DNA of 64,000 bases from Planktothrix tepida PCC 9214 (lineage in GTDB: Bacteria; Cyanobacteriota; Cyanobacteriia; Cyanobacteriales; Microcoleaceae), in contig NZ_LN889812.1 of assembly GCF_900009145.1 (NCBI RefSeq), forward strand, positions 407,068 through 471,067, in the 5' to 3' direction. The translations under genes and the position numbers were made by a program. Under the pieces are notes generated by a model. The model saw only the letters and a program-made list of their open reading frames with translations, ran no database searches and was not told where the DNA came from. This document shows positions 43,599 to 54,933 of this stretch, one piece after another (the stretch's first letter is position 1; the number at the start of each line of letters is the position of its first letter).

Positions 43599-45701
43599 TT
43601 AAGCGGTGAACTGATTGGTGAACCGAGATTCTTGAAACTCTTTAGATTTAGAAACATAACGATATTGAGTTTCTTGCATCAACCGAGTAATGGTACTGAC
43701 TAATTCACCCGGAAGAACAGGCTTGGATAGATACCCATCAAAACCTTCCGTCATTGCCTGATTCACCGCTTCTGAGTGAGTAAAAGCACTAACTGCAATT
43801 ACCGGAAGCCGTCCTTCGTGGGTGAGTTCAAGAGATCTCAATTTTTGGATCAAGGAATAACCATCTTCATCTGGCATACAAATATCACTAATGATCAAAT
43901 CCGGTAAAGAGTGCTCAATCGTTGCGATCGCAGTCTGAACCGATGCCACCGCCTGTACCTCGATATCATACTCTCTCAGAACTTGAATTAACAGTTCTCT
44001 GGTATCAGAATCATCATCTACCACTAAGACCCGTAACCCCGCCAAAACCGATTCTGCTTGCGGTATTACCCCCTCCGCCGTTTCCAAGTTTTCGGGTGGG
44101 GTATAGGAATCGAGATTCACGTCCAGTAAGGGAAACTGAACGCTGAAGGTAGCGCCTTGGTTTTCTCCGGCGCTTTCGACCGCAACCGTTCCCCCTTGCA
44201 TTTCCACCAAGTTACGAACAATGGCTAATCCTAAACCTAACCCCCCATAATATTTAGTGGTTTTGCCATCTGCTTGACGAAAACGGTCAAACACATAAGG
44301 CAGAAATTCTCCAGGAATCCCAATTCCTGTATCTGTTACCTGAATCACCACCCAGGAGTTTGTAGACAAATCCTTGAAATTAAAATTATTTTGAGCTTTT
44401 TCCGGGCTAGTTTCTATCAATAATTCTACCTCAACAGCACCGCCTTGGGGTGTAAATTTAATGGCATTTGATAAAAGATTCCAGATAATTTGTTGTAAGC
44501 GACGAGCATCTCCTGCTACCCAATAAGAATGATGGAGTTTAGAAGCAAGAGATTGAGAATGTTTAAAGTTTAAATCAATTTCTTTTTCTGCAAAGCTCAA
44601 ATATAAATCATCAATAGCAGCTTCCACTACAGAAATAATATTAACCGGAACCCTATTAAGCTGCATTTTTCCAATAATAATCCGCGAAATATCTAAAATA
44701 TCCTCAATGAGTTTCGCTTGTAATTTAGCATTACGTTCAATGGTTTCTAAGGCTTTTCGAGTTTTATCTTCACTAAATTTCTGATTTCTTAAAAGTTTAG
44801 ACCAACCTAAAATTGAATTTAATGGAGTGCGGAGTTCATGGGAAAGGGTAGCTAGAAATTCATCTTTTAAACGATTAGCTTCTTCGGCTTGTTGTCGAGC
44901 CGCTTGTTCCCGAATAAACTGAGCACGAGCTTCTTCGGCTTGTTTGCGGTCTGTAATATCTTCTATGGTTCCCACATGACCGAGTAAATCACCATCGGAA
45001 GAAATCATGGGGGCAGCTTTCATCTTCACCCAGCGCACTAAATTAGACGGAGTATTCAGGCGAAACTCCTGGGAATATTCCTGTTTTTTTTGAATCCAAG
45101 TTAACCACTGTTCCCCAGTTTGATCTCGATCCTGGGGATGAACAAATTCTAACCAGCCTTCAGGAAAACTTGCTTCATTGACCTGATCAAAAATGCTTTG
45201 AAAGCGAGGATTGGTATAGGTACATCGAGCTTCTATATCAATTACAAAAATTCCCACTGGTGAACAAGCACTTAAGGAGCGAAATTGTTCTTCACTTTTT
45301 TTTAAGGCAATTGTCGCTTGAAATAATTCTACAAAAACCGTTACTTTGGATAATAAAATTTCCGGTTCTAGGGGTTTAATTAAATAATCTACCGCCCCTA
45401 AAGAATATCCCTTAAACATGAAATTTTCATTTTTACTAAAAGCCGTGAGAAATATAATCGGTGTCGAGCGGGTGCGATCGCGTTGTCGAATTAAACTTGC
45501 TGTTTCAAACCCATCCATTCCCGGCATCTGCACATCTAATAAAATTACGGCAAAATCATTTTGCAGCAGACATTTTAAGGCTTCTTCCCCAGAAGATGCT
45601 TTAACAATATTCTGACCCAGAGAGATTAAAATAGCCTCCAAGGCGAGTAGATTCTCCCAATGGTCATCAACGATAAGGATATTAACTTTAGAATTAGGCA
45701 T
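43599..45701 (-). CDS. hybrid histidine kinase REC-PAS-HisKA-HATPase-REC
   Basis: The product has 700 residues. The N-terminal receiver (NILIVDDHWENLLALEAIL, phospho-Asp in AVILLDVQMPGMDG) is followed by a PAS domain at about 140-255. A short coiled coil comes next, then HisKA ([18 protein letters not shown], about residue 290) and HATPase (DTGIGIPGEFLP, GGLGLGLAIV). A second receiver (LRVLVVDDDSDTRELL, DLIISDICMPDEDG) lies at about residue 565. Both Asp and the His are present, so a phosphorelay is possible. No membrane segment; the signal enters through the PAS domain. Confidence 0.94.
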   Translation of the reverse strand: MPNSKVNILIVDDHWENLLALEAILISLGQNIVKASSGEEALKCLLQNDFAVILLDVQMPGMDGFETASLIRQRDRTRSTPIIFLTAFSKNENFMFKGYSLGAVDYLIKPLEPEILLSKVTVFVELFQATIALKKSEEQFRSLSACSPVGIFVIDIEARCTYTNPRFQSIFDQVNEASFPEGWLEFVHPQDRDQTGEQWLTWIQKKQEYSQEFRLNTPSNLVRWVKMKAAPMISSDGDLLGHVGTIEDITDRKQAEEARAQFIREQAARQQAEEANRLKDEFLATLSHELRTPLNSILGWSKLLRNQKFSEDKTRKALETIERNAKLQAKLIEDILDISRIIIGKMQLNRVPVNIISVVEAAIDDLYLSFAEKEIDLNFKHSQSLASKLHHSYWVAGDARRLQQIIWNLLSNAIKFTPQGGAVEVELLIETSPEKAQNNFNFKDLSTNSWVVIQVTDTGIGIPGEFLPYVFDRFRQADGKTTKYYGGLGLGLAIVRNLVEMQGGTVAVESAGENQGATFSVQFPLLDVNLDSYTPPENLETAEGVIPQAESVLAGLRVLVVDDDSDTRELLIQVLREYDIEVQAVASVQTAIATIEHSLPDLIISDICMPDEDGYSLIQKLRSLELTHEGRLPVIAVSAFTHSEAVNQAMTEGFDGYLSKPVLPGELVSTITRLMQETQYRYVSKSKEFQESRFTNQFTA

Positions 45702-45708
45702 ATTAGTT

Positions 45709-45752
45709 CAGTTATCAGTTATCAGTTATCAGTTATCAGTTATCAGTTATCA
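45709..45752. repeat. heptamer tandem repeat (CAGTTAT)6
   Basis: Six perfect 7-bp units, immediately upstream of the hybrid kinase start on the minus strand. The same unit forms the array at 47673. Confidence 0.9.
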
Positions 45753-45850
45753 ATTGGTAATGGGTAAAAATATTGATTACTGTGCTTCGCACAATGGTCT
45801 ATTTCCCTTTTCCCTAACTTTTACAAGGATGACTGTTTACTGATAATTGA

Positions 45851-47278
45851 TTACTGATGAATGGGAAGATAGAGCGTAAAAATAGCACCTTTACCCAAGT
45901 AACTCTTGACCGTAATATTTCCCCCATGAGCTTCTACAATACGACGGGCGATGGCTAAACCCAAACCCGTTCCTCGACCTTGACGCGATCGCTCGGCGGT
46001 GTAAAACTGTTCAAAAATATGGGGAAGATCCGTCGGACTAATTCCCTTGCCTTGATCTTGGATTTCCACAGCCACCTGAGACCCCTCCTCCGTTCCCTTC
46101 AGAGAAACGGTAGATTGAGGATGGGAGTGCTTAATCGCATTATCCAGAATATTGAGAAAGGCTTGTAACAAGCGTTCTGGGTCGCCCTGGAGTTCTACAT
46201 CAGGAATATTGAGGGTAATTTCCACATCGGCACGTCTCAGACGGGATTCCATCGCTCTAACAGCCCGATTAATCAAGTTCCGCAGGTGTAACGGTTGGGT
46301 TTCTAGCTCCGTAATTCCGGCTTCTAAGCGTCCCAAATCTAACAAATCATGAATGAGTTGGGATAAACGTTTAGTTTCCTCTTGAGCCGTCTGCATAAAC
46401 CGTTGGCGCAGTTCCGGTTCTTGATCCGCTCCACTGGCTAAGGCTTCTAGGGTAACATAAACGTTGCTCACCGGAGTCCGTAACTCATGGGAGACATTTG
46501 CCAAAAAAGCCCGTCTCTCCTGATCCAGAGCCGCTAATCGTTCGCTCATGCGATTTAATTCCAAGGCTAACTGCCCGACTTCATCGCTTTGATTCAGGGT
46601 TAATTTTTCGCCAAGATGACCACTACCCAAACGCATTGCAAACAGAGACATCGCCTGAATGGGCTGGGCAATACTGCGGGTAAACCATTCACTAATTACC
46701 GCACACAAGAGGAATGTTACCACCAGAGACCCTAAAATTGTCCAGATCACCGTTTGAAACTTCGCCTGAAATTGAGCCAAAGTAATCGACATTCGTAATA
46801 CCCCTAACATTCGTTGATTACGAATAATGGGACGGGCAACAAATAAGCGATCTTCTTGGGACAAAACTCCTTTAGCGAGTCCTTTGGCCGTTTGCTGGTT
46901 AAACGCTTGTCGCATTCCAGGTACAGCAAACCAGTCTTTCACCTGAATGTCCGTTTCGAGGCTAGAACTAGCCAGTAAACGACCTTCGGGGGAAAAAACC
47001 CGCAGCGTGAAGGCTTGGGGTGCACCGTAACGTTGAACAATGACTTCAACCCGTTGGAGATCTTTCTCTTCCAAAGCGTCAGCCACACTTTCACTCAGAG
47101 CCCCTGTCCAGTCCTCTAATTCCGCCTGTCGGGTTTGCATAAAATAAGCGTAGAAGGAAAAGAGGATATAACCCGCTAACAAAGACGTTCCGAGTGCTGT
47201 TAAAACCAGATAAGTGGTTAACAACTTGAGATGGATAGAATTCCATCTGAGTTTGATTTGGGGAAAACCGACGCTCAT
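45851..47278 (-). CDS. membrane sensor histidine kinase
   Basis: The 475 residues start at the ATG at 47278, 4 bases after the regulator's stop; a longer frame reaching 47350 would overlap the regulator. Two transmembrane helices (about residues 18-45 and 180-205) bracket an extracytoplasmic sensor of about 140 residues. HAMP follows (IAQPIQAMSLFAMRLGSGHL). HisKA is FLANVSHELRTPVSNVYVTL, and HATPase ends in GRGTGLGLAIARRIVEAHGG. It is cotranscribed with the receiver protein at 47283 as a two-component pair. Confidence 0.92.
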   Translation of the reverse strand: MSVGFPQIKLRWNSIHLKLLTTYLVLTALGTSLLAGYILFSFYAYFMQTRQAELEDWTGALSESVADALEEKDLQRVEVIVQRYGAPQAFTLRVFSPEGRLLASSSLETDIQVKDWFAVPGMRQAFNQQTAKGLAKGVLSQEDRLFVARPIIRNQRMLGVLRMSITLAQFQAKFQTVIWTILGSLVVTFLLCAVISEWFTRSIAQPIQAMSLFAMRLGSGHLGEKLTLNQSDEVGQLALELNRMSERLAALDQERRAFLANVSHELRTPVSNVYVTLEALASGADQEPELRQRFMQTAQEETKRLSQLIHDLLDLGRLEAGITELETQPLHLRNLINRAVRAMESRLRRADVEITLNIPDVELQGDPERLLQAFLNILDNAIKHSHPQSTVSLKGTEEGSQVAVEIQDQGKGISPTDLPHIFEQFYTAERSRQGRGTGLGLAIARRIVEAHGGNITVKSYLGKGAIFTLYLPIHQ

Positions 47279-47282
47279 GGAT

Positions 47283-47666
47283 TTAATCACTGGTGTTTTC
47301 TTCTGGGTGACGACGGCGTAAAACGGCCTTAATTCGAGCCAGAAGTTCACGAGTATTAAAGGGTTTGGTTACATAGTCATCCGCCCCCGCTTCTAAGCCC
47401 CAAATTTTATCGATGTCTTGGTCTTTCGCCGTTAACATCAAAATCGGGATATTAGAAAAAGCTCGAATTCGCCAGCACAGTTCCATGCCATCAATTCCCG
47501 GTAGCATTAAATCTAAAAGAATGACATCAGGAACCTGTTTATGGAATAGTTTAAGGGCGGTCATGCCATCGGTGGCTGTGGTCACGGTGTAGCCGTCCTT
47601 GGTTAAGGCATAAGTCAAACTCGCACGCAACGCTTCTTCATCATCGACCAGTAGAACATGAGTCAT
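47283..47666 (-). CDS. OmpR-type receiver without DNA-binding domain
   Basis: The 127 residues start MTHVLLVDDEEALRASLTYA. Phospho-Asp is in DVILLDLMLPGIDG; the Thr and Lys switch residues are in LMLTAKD and DYVTKPF. The end, NTRELLARIKAVLRRRHPEE, is where OmpR/PhoB regulators pass into the linker and winged helix, but here a stop follows. It may act as a phosphate sink or protein-protein output, or be a naturally shortened regulator. It is the partner of the kinase 4 bases downstream. Confidence 0.88.
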   Translation of the reverse strand: MTHVLLVDDEEALRASLTYALTKDGYTVTTATDGMTALKLFHKQVPDVILLDLMLPGIDGMELCWRIRAFSNIPILMLTAKDQDIDKIWGLEAGADDYVTKPFNTRELLARIKAVLRRRHPEENTSD

Positions 47667-47672
47667 GGGAAT

Positions 47673-47721
47673 CAGTTATCAGTTATCAGTTATCAGTTAT
47701 CAGTTATCAGTTATCAGTTAT
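47673..47721. repeat. heptamer tandem repeat (CAGTTAT)7
   Basis: Seven 7-bp units just upstream of the receiver gene start on the minus strand. The unit matches the array at 45709-45752. Confidence 0.9.
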
Positions 47722-47862
47722 CAGTTTTCTAGTGTTAGTGTCCTCCCTGGCTAACTGTTGAAGATGATTAACGACTAACGGTTAACTCTTCCACTGATGA
47801 CTGAACACCGATGACTGACAACACCTCTAATATCTAATACTTCAGGTGTATTGTGACTCCAT

Positions 47863-50800
47863 CTAACGGTAGAGCCAGACGCGGAGGAGGGAGAGGAGTT
47901 GTTCTGTATCGACGGGTTTGGTAATATAGTCGGAAGCTCCAGCGTCAAGACATTTTTCCCGATCGCCTTGCATCGCTTTAGCCGTTAAGGCAATAATCGG
48001 TAAGCTCTCAAATTTAGGGACAGCCCGAATCGCTCGCATGGTTTCGTAACCGTCCATTTCGGGCATCATCACATCCATCAACACAATATCAATTCCGGTT
48101 GTGGCTTGTAATTTAGCGATCGCTTCTTTGCCATTTTCAGCATACATCACATCCATAAGATGTCGTTCTAACATACTGGTGATCGCATAAATATTTCGCA
48201 CATCATCATCGACGACTAACACTTTCTTCCCGGCTAAAATCGCATCAGTTTGACGCAACACCTCCAGGATTTGTCGTTTTGCTTCCGGTAATTCCGCCGG
48301 AACTCGGTGCAGAAGTAAAGCTGTTAAATCCAGTAAACTTTCGGGAGATTTGGCGAATTTAAGAGTAATATTATTAGCCAAATTCTTCAGATTTGTTTCT
48401 TGCTTTTTCGTTAAGGGTTGAGGATGATAAAAGACAATCGGAATGGTACTTAAATTTTCTTCAGATTCTAACTGTTCTAGCCATTCTATTCCGTTCATAT
48501 CTGTCAGTTGCCAACCGACCACCACAGTGTCAAACGGTTCGGCTTTTAGAGTTGTTAAAGCGGCTTCCCCAGCTTCAAAGGAAGAAATCGAAATATCCCC
48601 ATTTCCGATGATATCAATAATACTCTGACGTTGTTCAGGATTGCCTTCTAGCATTAACAATTTTTTCACAGATGTTCCAATAAATGCCTTGAGTTTGGCA
48701 ATATGTTCAACTAAGATTTCCCGGTTAATGGGTTTTTTCAAAAAGCTTAGAGCTCCAAGTTGTAAACTCCGATGTTGGGCATCTTCTTCCGAAATCACAT
48801 AAACCGGAATGTGACGGGTGGTAATTTCATGTTTTAACCGATCTAAGACTGTCCAGCCCTCAACTCCGGGGAACTGCAAACTTAGAAGAATGGCTGAAGG
48901 TTTGAATTCCCGCGCCATTGTTAAACCTGCATCACTGGAACAAGCGACAATTCCTTTGAAACCCTGTTGTCGTGCGACTTCTAAGAGTAAGCGTGCTTCA
49001 GCGACATCTTGATCAACAATCAGCAAAACGCGCTGGCCCGGTTGCAGAAGTTCTCGATCATCTCGAATTTTCACTCCCGCCGACAGTTGAGCCTCGGTTT
49101 GGGGTCGAGCATAGGCTTGAGTCGCTTTCTGAGCCAGGGTGGGCGCAGCAGAAGCTAAGGAAGACTGTTCTTCGGCAGAAGAGTCGGTTAGGTTGCCGTT
49201 ATTTTGCAGCTTTTGGGTTTCTGGTTCTCCGATTTTCAGGTTTTCTGAAGGCAGGCTGATGGAACGCAAGGAACCGAAGGCTGCGGGTGTGGAGCGTAAC
49301 CGTTCTCGAAAATGGGGAGAAGAGATCGGCCCGGTGAGGCGGGTTTCTGAGGTTTCTTCGATCTCTTGGATTTGATAGTGATAAGGTAAATAAAGGGTGA
49401 AATTGCTACCAACGCCTAAAGTGCTGGTGAGGATAATTTCTCCGCCTAGAATTTGAGCGATTTCCCGACTAATTGATAATCCTAAACCCGTACCCCCATA
49501 TTTACGGCTGGTGGTTCCATCAGCTTGTTGGAAGGCTTCAAAAATAATGCGTTGCTTTTCAGGAGGAACTCCAATTCCGGTATCAATCACAGAAAAAGCA
49601 ACCACCATATCCGCTTGATTTAAAGTATTTTGTTCGTGACTCCAACCAAAGGTCACAAGTTCAACTCGCAGGGTAACTTGTCCTTTTTCAGTAAATTTAA
49701 AGGCATTGGAAAGCAGGTTTTTGAGGATTTGTTGCAGACGTTTGGGGTCTGTGTAAATGCCTTTGGGGAGTTTAGAATCAAAATCAACCAGGAAATTCAA
49801 CCCTTTATCAACGGCAATTTGGCGGAAGGTTCGATCAATATAATTTTGCAGTTCGGAGAAGAGAATTTGATCAATTTCAACGGAGATTGTACCCGATTCA
49901 ATTTTAGCTAAATCTAAAATATCGTTAATTAATCCCAGTAAATCCGTTCCAGCCGCATGAATAGTTTGGGCATATTCCACTTGTTTTAAGCTGAGGTTAC
50001 TATCAGAATTTTCCGATAATAATCGCGCCAAGATTAACAAACTATTCAGAGGAGTTCGCAACTCATGGGACATATTGGCTAGAAATTCCGATTTATATTT
50101 AGAGGTTAAAGCCAGTTGTTCGGCTTTTTCTTCCAAAGACCGTCGAGCTTGTTCAATTTCTCCATTTTTCCGTTCAACTTCTGTATTTTGTTCAGCCAAT
50201 AATCGTGCTTTTTCTTCGAGTTCTTCGTTTTTCTGTTGCAGTTCTTCCTGTTGACTTTTCAGCAGTTCTTCCGAAGCTTTTAAGGAACGAGCTTGTTGTT
50301 CTAATCGTTCATTGGTTTCACGGAGTTCTTTTTGTTGACTTTGCAATTCTTCAGCCAAAGCGGTTGATTGTTTTAATAATTCTTCCGTTCGCATACTCGC
50401 CGCAATGGTATTCAACACAATGGCAATACTTTCTGTCAATTGATCAAAGAACATTAAATGAATTTCACTAAACCGCCGGAAGGAAGCTAACTCAATTACC
50501 GCCGTAACTTGTCCTTCAAATAACACGGGTAAAACCACTGCATTTAAAGGATTTGATTCTCCTAAACCCGAACTAATTTTAATATAATTTTCAGGGACTT
50601 CAGTAATTAAAATTCGTTCTTTTTCTAAGGCGCATTGTCCCACTAATCCTTCTCCCAATTGGAAACGGTTTGCTAAATGTTTCCGTTCCCGATAAGCGTA
50701 GGTACTGAGAAGTTTTAAATAGGATTGATTGTCTCCCGAGTCCATTAAATAAAAGACCCCATGTTGAGCCGAAACTAAGGGAGCTAATTCTGATAAAATC

Positions 50801-53800
50801 AGTTTAGAAACCGTTTCTAAATCTCGTTGACCTTGTAACATTCGAGTGAATTTAGCCAGGTTTGTTTTTAACCAATCTTGTTCGGTATTCTTTTGGGTTG
50901 TTTCTCGTAAATTGGCAATCATTTGGTTAATATTATCTTTAAGAATTGCCACTTCTCCTTGAGCTTCAACGGAAATAGATCGAGTTAAATCTCCTTTTGT
51001 AACAGCCGTTGCGACTTCTGCGATCGCCCTCACCTGAGTGGTTAAGTTCGCCGCCAGTTCGTTCACGTTGTCCGTTAAGTCTCTCCAAGTTCCCGACGCC
51101 CCCGGTACCTTCGCCTGACCTCCGAGTTTTCCTTCTATTCCCACTTCCCGCGCCACCGTCGTTACCTGGTCAGCAAAGGTTGCTAGGGTATCGATCATTT
51201 CGTTAATGGTATCGGCGAGGGTTTCAATTTCCCCCTTGGCTTCTAACATTAATTTGCGCTTCAAGTCCCCATTCGCAACCGCCGTCACCACCCGCGCAAT
51301 ACCCCGCACCTGGGCTGTTAAGTTTCCAGCCATTGAGTTAACATTATCCGTAAGGTCTTTCCAGGTTCCCGCTACCCCTCGCACTTCCGCTTGACCTCCG
51401 AGTTTTCCTTCAGTTCCCACTTCCCGTGCTACCCGTGTTACTTCTGACGCAAAGGAAGATAATTGATCGACCATTGTATTAATTGTATTCTTCAGATCCA
51501 GAATTTCACCCTTCACATCAACGGTAATTTTCTTCGACAGATCCCCATTTGCAATAGCAGTAGCAACTTCCGCAATATTCCGCACTTGGGCTGTTAAATT
51601 TCCCGCCATTAAATTAACATTATCCGTCAAATCTTTCCAAGTGCCCGCCACCCCTTTTACATACGCTTGAACCCCTAATTTTCCTTCCGTTCCCACCTCT
51701 CGCGCCACCCGTGTTACCTCAGACGCAAAGGAGTTTAACTGGTCTACCATTGTATTAATAGTATTTTTCAGTTCGAGAATTTCCCCTTTAACATCTACTG
51801 TAATTTTCTTAGACAAATCTCCATTCGCCACAGCCGTCGTTACTTCCGCAATATTCCGCACCTGGGCTGTTAAAGAACCCGCCATAAAGTTAACACTATC
51901 AGTCAGATCTTTCCAAGTACCTGCAACCCCTCGAACTTCCGCTTGTACCCCTAATTTTCCTTCTGAACCGACTTCTCGCGCCACCCGTGTTACTTCAGAT
52001 GCAAAGGAGTTTAATTGATCCACCATTGTATTAACAGTATTCTTCAGTTCTAAAATTTCACCTTTAACATCAACGGTAATTTTCTTCGATAAATCTCCAT
52101 TCGCTACAGCCGTCGTTACCGCCGCAATATTCCGCACCTGGGCTGTTAAGGAACCCGCCATAAAATTAACACTATCCGTCAAATCTTTCCACGTTCCCGC
52201 CACCCCTCGAACATCCGCTTGTACCCCTAATTTTCCTTCTGAACCAACTTCTCGCGCCACCCGTGTTACTTCAGAAGCAAAGGAGGAAAGTTGATCCACC
52301 ATAATATTAATAGTATTCTTCAGTTCTAAAATTTCACCCTTCACTTGAACTGTAATCTTTTTCGATAAATCACCATTAGCAATAGCCGTCGCAACTTCGG
52401 CAATATTTCTCACCTGTGCGGTTAAGTTACTTGCCATTGAGTTAACATTATCGGTGAGATCTTTCCAGGTTCCTGCTACTCCTCGAACTTCCGCTTGAAC
52501 CCCTAATTTTCCTTCCGTTCCCACCTCTCGCGCCACCCGTGTTACTTCTGACGCAAAGGATGATAATTGATCCACCATTGTATTAATAGTATTCTTCAGT
52601 TCTAAGATTTCACCCTTAACATCAACGGTAATTTTCTTAGACAGATCTCCATTAGCTACAGCCGTCGTTACTTCTGCAATATTTCGCACTTGTCCCGTTA
52701 AGGAACTCGCCATAAAATTAACACTATCGGTCAAATCTTTCCAAGTACCAGCCACCCCCCGAACTTCCGCCTGTCCTCCGAGTTTTCCTTCTGAACCCAC
52801 TTCTCGCGCCACCCGTGTTACTTCGGAAGCGAAGGAGTTAAGTTGATCCACCATAATATTAACGGTGTTTTTCAGTTCTAAAATTTCACCTTTAACATCA
52901 ACTGTAATTTTTTTCGATAAATCTCCATTCGCAATAGCAGTGGCAACTTCCGCAATATTCCTTACCTGTCCCGTTAAGTTTCCCGCCATTGAGTTAACAC
53001 TATCGGTGAGATCTTTCCAAGTCCCTGCAACCCCTCGAACTTCCGCTTGTACACCTAATTTCCCTTCCGTTCCCACCTCTCGCGCCACCCGCGTTACCTC
53101 TGAAGCAAAGGAATTTAACTGATCCACCATTGTATTAATCGTATTCTTCAGTTCTAAAATTTCACCCTTAACATCAACGGTAATTTTTTTCGATAAATCT
53201 CCATTCGCTACCGCCGTCGTTACTTCTGCAATATTTCGCACTTGGGCTGTTAAGTTTCCTGCCATTAAATTAACATTATCCGTCAAATCTTTCCACGTTC
53301 CCGCCACCCCTTTTACTTCTGCTTGAACGCCTAATTTTCCTTCGGTTCCCACTTCCCGTGCTACCCGTGTTACTTCTGATGCAAAGGAGTTTAATTGGTC
53401 TACCATTGTATTAACGGTATTTTTGAGTTCGAGAATTTCCCCTTTAACATCAACGGTAATTTTTTTCGATAAATCTCCATTAGCAATAGCCGTGGCAACT
53501 TCGGCAATATTTCTCACCTGTCCGGTCAAGTTTCCCGCCATTAAATTAACGTTATCGGTGAGATCTTTCCAGGTTCCAGCTACTCCTTGAACTTCCGCTT
53601 GAACGCCTAATTTTCCTTCGGTTCCCACTTCCCGTGCTACCCGTGTGACTTCTGAAGCAAAGGAAGAGAGTTGATCCACCATAGTATTAACAATTTTGGC
53701 GGTTTGTAGAAATTCGCCTTTGAGGGGCCTATCCTCTATATCTAAAGCCATTTTTTGGGACAGATCCCCATTGGCTACCGCCCGAATAACACGGGCCGTT

Positions 53801-54126
53801 TCTGAGGTGGGTTGGACGAGATCGGTGATCAGGGTATTTACGGAGTTAACGCTGGCTTCCCAAGACCCTCCCGCAGAACCGAGGGTAGCCCGTTGATTAA
53901 TTTGGCCTTCTTTACCGACAACTTTGCTGATGCGTTCGAGTTCGGCGGCCATTCTTTGGTTGAGTTCAATAATATCATTGAGGGTATCGGCAACTTTTCC
54001 CGCTATTCCGGTTTGATCTAAAGGCATTCGCACGGAAAAGTCGCCTTTTTTAACCGCGACTAAGGTTTTGAGGAGTTGTTTTTCATCAAGTTGATCGCTG
54101 ACTTTGGCTAATTGTGTTGTAGACAT
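47863..54126 (-). CDS. giant hybrid histidine kinase with tandem HAMP array
   Basis: The product has 2,087 residues. From about residue 150 to 1070 there are ten units of 92 residues, each with [20 protein letters not shown], [11 protein letters not shown] and [20 protein letters not shown]. This is a paired HAMP array of the Nik1/group III kinase type, preceded by one or two diverged HAMPs. Then GAF (about 1095-1240), a coiled coil, HisKA ([17 protein letters not shown], about residue 1350), HATPase, and three receivers. The last receiver has its Asp ([14 protein letters not shown]). The first two lack it ([18 protein letters not shown]). No membrane segment. Such proteins sense osmotic or mechanical stress in fungi; the signal here is unknown. 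Confidence 0.93.
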   Translation of the reverse strand: MSTTQLAKVSDQLDEKQLLKTLVAVKKGDFSVRMPLDQTGIAGKVADTLNDIIELNQRMAAELERISKVVGKEGQINQRATLGSAGGSWEASVNSVNTLITDLVQPTSETARVIRAVANGDLSQKMALDIEDRPLKGEFLQTAKIVNTMVDQLSSFASEVTRVAREVGTEGKLGVQAEVQGVAGTWKDLTDNVNLMAGNLTGQVRNIAEVATAIANGDLSKKITVDVKGEILELKNTVNTMVDQLNSFASEVTRVAREVGTEGKLGVQAEVKGVAGTWKDLTDNVNLMAGNLTAQVRNIAEVTTAVANGDLSKKITVDVKGEILELKNTINTMVDQLNSFASEVTRVAREVGTEGKLGVQAEVRGVAGTWKDLTDSVNSMAGNLTGQVRNIAEVATAIANGDLSKKITVDVKGEILELKNTVNIMVDQLNSFASEVTRVAREVGSEGKLGGQAEVRGVAGTWKDLTDSVNFMASSLTGQVRNIAEVTTAVANGDLSKKITVDVKGEILELKNTINTMVDQLSSFASEVTRVAREVGTEGKLGVQAEVRGVAGTWKDLTDNVNSMASNLTAQVRNIAEVATAIANGDLSKKITVQVKGEILELKNTINIMVDQLSSFASEVTRVAREVGSEGKLGVQADVRGVAGTWKDLTDSVNFMAGSLTAQVRNIAAVTTAVANGDLSKKITVDVKGEILELKNTVNTMVDQLNSFASEVTRVAREVGSEGKLGVQAEVRGVAGTWKDLTDSVNFMAGSLTAQVRNIAEVTTAVANGDLSKKITVDVKGEILELKNTINTMVDQLNSFASEVTRVAREVGTEGKLGVQAYVKGVAGTWKDLTDNVNLMAGNLTAQVRNIAEVATAIANGDLSKKITVDVKGEILDLKNTINTMVDQLSSFASEVTRVAREVGTEGKLGGQAEVRGVAGTWKDLTDNVNSMAGNLTAQVRGIARVVTAVANGDLKRKLMLEAKGEIETLADTINEMIDTLATFADQVTTVAREVGIEGKLGGQAKVPGASGTWRDLTDNVNELAANLTTQVRAIAEVATAVTKGDLTRSISVEAQGEVAILKDNINQMIANLRETTQKNTEQDWLKTNLAKFTRMLQGQRDLETVSKLILSELAPLVSAQHGVFYLMDSGDNQSYLKLLSTYAYRERKHLANRFQLGEGLVGQCALEKERILITEVPENYIKISSGLGESNPLNAVVLPVLFEGQVTAVIELASFRRFSEIHLMFFDQLTESIAIVLNTIAASMRTEELLKQSTALAEELQSQQKELRETNERLEQQARSLKASEELLKSQQEELQQKNEELEEKARLLAEQNTEVERKNGEIEQARRSLEEKAEQLALTSKYKSEFLANMSHELRTPLNSLLILARLLSENSDSNLSLKQVEYAQTIHAAGTDLLGLINDILDLAKIESGTISVEIDQILFSELQNYIDRTFRQIAVDKGLNFLVDFDSKLPKGIYTDPKRLQQILKNLLSNAFKFTEKGQVTLRVELVTFGWSHEQNTLNQADMVVAFSVIDTGIGVPPEKQRIIFEAFQQADGTTSRKYGGTGLGLSISREIAQILGGEIILTSTLGVGSNFTLYLPYHYQIQEIEETSETRLTGPISSPHFRERLRSTPAAFGSLRSISLPSENLKIGEPETQKLQNNGNLTDSSAEEQSSLASAAPTLAQKATQAYARPQTEAQLSAGVKIRDDRELLQPGQRVLLIVDQDVAEARLLLEVARQQGFKGIVACSSDAGLTMAREFKPSAILLSLQFPGVEGWTVLDRLKHEITTRHIPVYVISEEDAQHRSLQLGALSFLKKPINREILVEHIAKLKAFIGTSVKKLLMLEGNPEQRQSIIDIIGNGDISISSFEAGEAALTTLKAEPFDTVVVGWQLTDMNGIEWLEQLESEENLSTIPIVFYHPQPLTKKQETNLKNLANNITLKFAKSPESLLDLTALLLHRVPAELPEAKRQILEVLRQTDAILAGKKVLVVDDDVRNIYAITSMLERHLMDVMYAENGKEAIAKLQATTGIDIVLMDVMMPEMDGYETMRAIRAVPKFESLPIIALTAKAMQGDREKCLDAGASDYITKPVDTEQLLSLLRVWLYR

Positions 54127-54546
54127 AAGCTGACGTTTAGGGGGTATTATTTTTAATAGAAGAAAATTGATGACTTAGACTAATTTCTGAAATGAGATGG
54201 CAACTATTATCAGGTATAAACCTATTCCAAGTATCTCTATCTAAAGATAGAAGACTTATAATCTGAAGTCCTGCTAATCTTGTTATTTAGGGTTATTAAT
54301 ATAATTCAAGACTTCCTCAACACAATCATCACTTTTAGGAAGTTTTAAAATAGCGTTTAGAACATAGCCAATCTTTTGTTTTTTCCCTAAGTAGAGACAC
54401 GCCATGGCACGTCTCTACATGGGTTTTAGGAAAACATCTGTAGGATTATAATTTAAGGATTTTATATTAAACCCCCCAGGAACTCTGTTTTTAAGAGTTG
54501 GGGGATGTAAAACTTGAGAAAAGTTAATAGTCAACCGTCAACAGTT
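54127..54546. other. intergenic region with palindromic repeat copy 3
   Basis: About 420 bases without a gene. They hold the third palindrome copy at 54391-54418 (one G-to-A change in each arm) and an AT-rich promoter zone for the minus-strand HAMP kinase. Confidence 0.6.
54391..54418. repeat. 28-bp palindromic dispersed repeat, copy 3
   Basis: GTAGAGACACGCCA / TGGCACGTCTCTAC differs from the other two copies by a G-to-A change in each arm. The arms now form A-C mismatches. Confidence 0.85.
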
Positions 54547-54933
54547 TTAAAAGCTGCTATTAGCGGGAGATAGATTATTTTGATAGCCATCCTGAATACC
54601 GACTCGATAACCGGAGGTATAGCCTGTTCTATATTCCGAACTTGTACCCGGAACACTGGCGTTTACAGCATTGGGGCTAGGAGTTGGATTAGAAGGATTT
54701 GTGTTAGGATTACTGGAATTATAATTTTGAATTTGTTGTACTCCTTGTTGATAGCCATCATTAAAGCCTTGGACACATTCTGTGGCGTTATTATCTCCTG
54801 TATATCCTGTACAAACGCTTGTCCTAATGGGTACAGGAACAGCCCCAACGGTCAAAGGATAACTGAGGAGTAAAGTTGATACTCCTAATAACATTTTAAT
54901 TCCGTTTTTTGATAAATCTTGAATCCGTTTCAT
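54547..54933 (-). CDS. secreted low-complexity protein
   Basis: The product has 128 residues. An N-terminal signal peptide (residues 1-31, MLLGVSTLLLSYPLTVGAVP) is followed by a Cys pair (TSVCTGYTGDNNATECVQGF). An Asn/Pro/Ser-rich linker then leads to two related Gly-Tyr segments, GFNDGYQQGVQQIQNY and YTSGYRVGIQDGYQNN. The YxxGYxxGxxxGY repeats look structural. No family was recognised; probably extracellular or periplasmic. Confidence 0.65.
   Translation of the reverse strand: MKRIQDLSKNGIKMLLGVSTLLLSYPLTVGAVPVPIRTSVCTGYTGDNNATECVQGFNDGYQQGVQQIQNYNSSNPNTNPSNPTPSPNAVNASVPGTSSEYRTGYTSGYRVGIQDGYQNNLSPANSSF

Noticed and set aside
47279..47350. Longer N-terminus of the membrane kinase reaching 47350
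   Set aside because: It would overlap the end of the receiver gene; the ATG at 47278, 4 bases after the receiver stop, is the natural coupled start.
45709..47721. CAGTTAT arrays as CRISPR repeats
   Set aside because: Units are 7 bp and directly adjacent, with no spacers; they are tandem repeats.
51000..53700. Regular 276-bp repeats that could suggest a satellite or CRISPR-like array
   Set aside because: They are in-frame codons of the HAMP units of one large kinase, without spacers.
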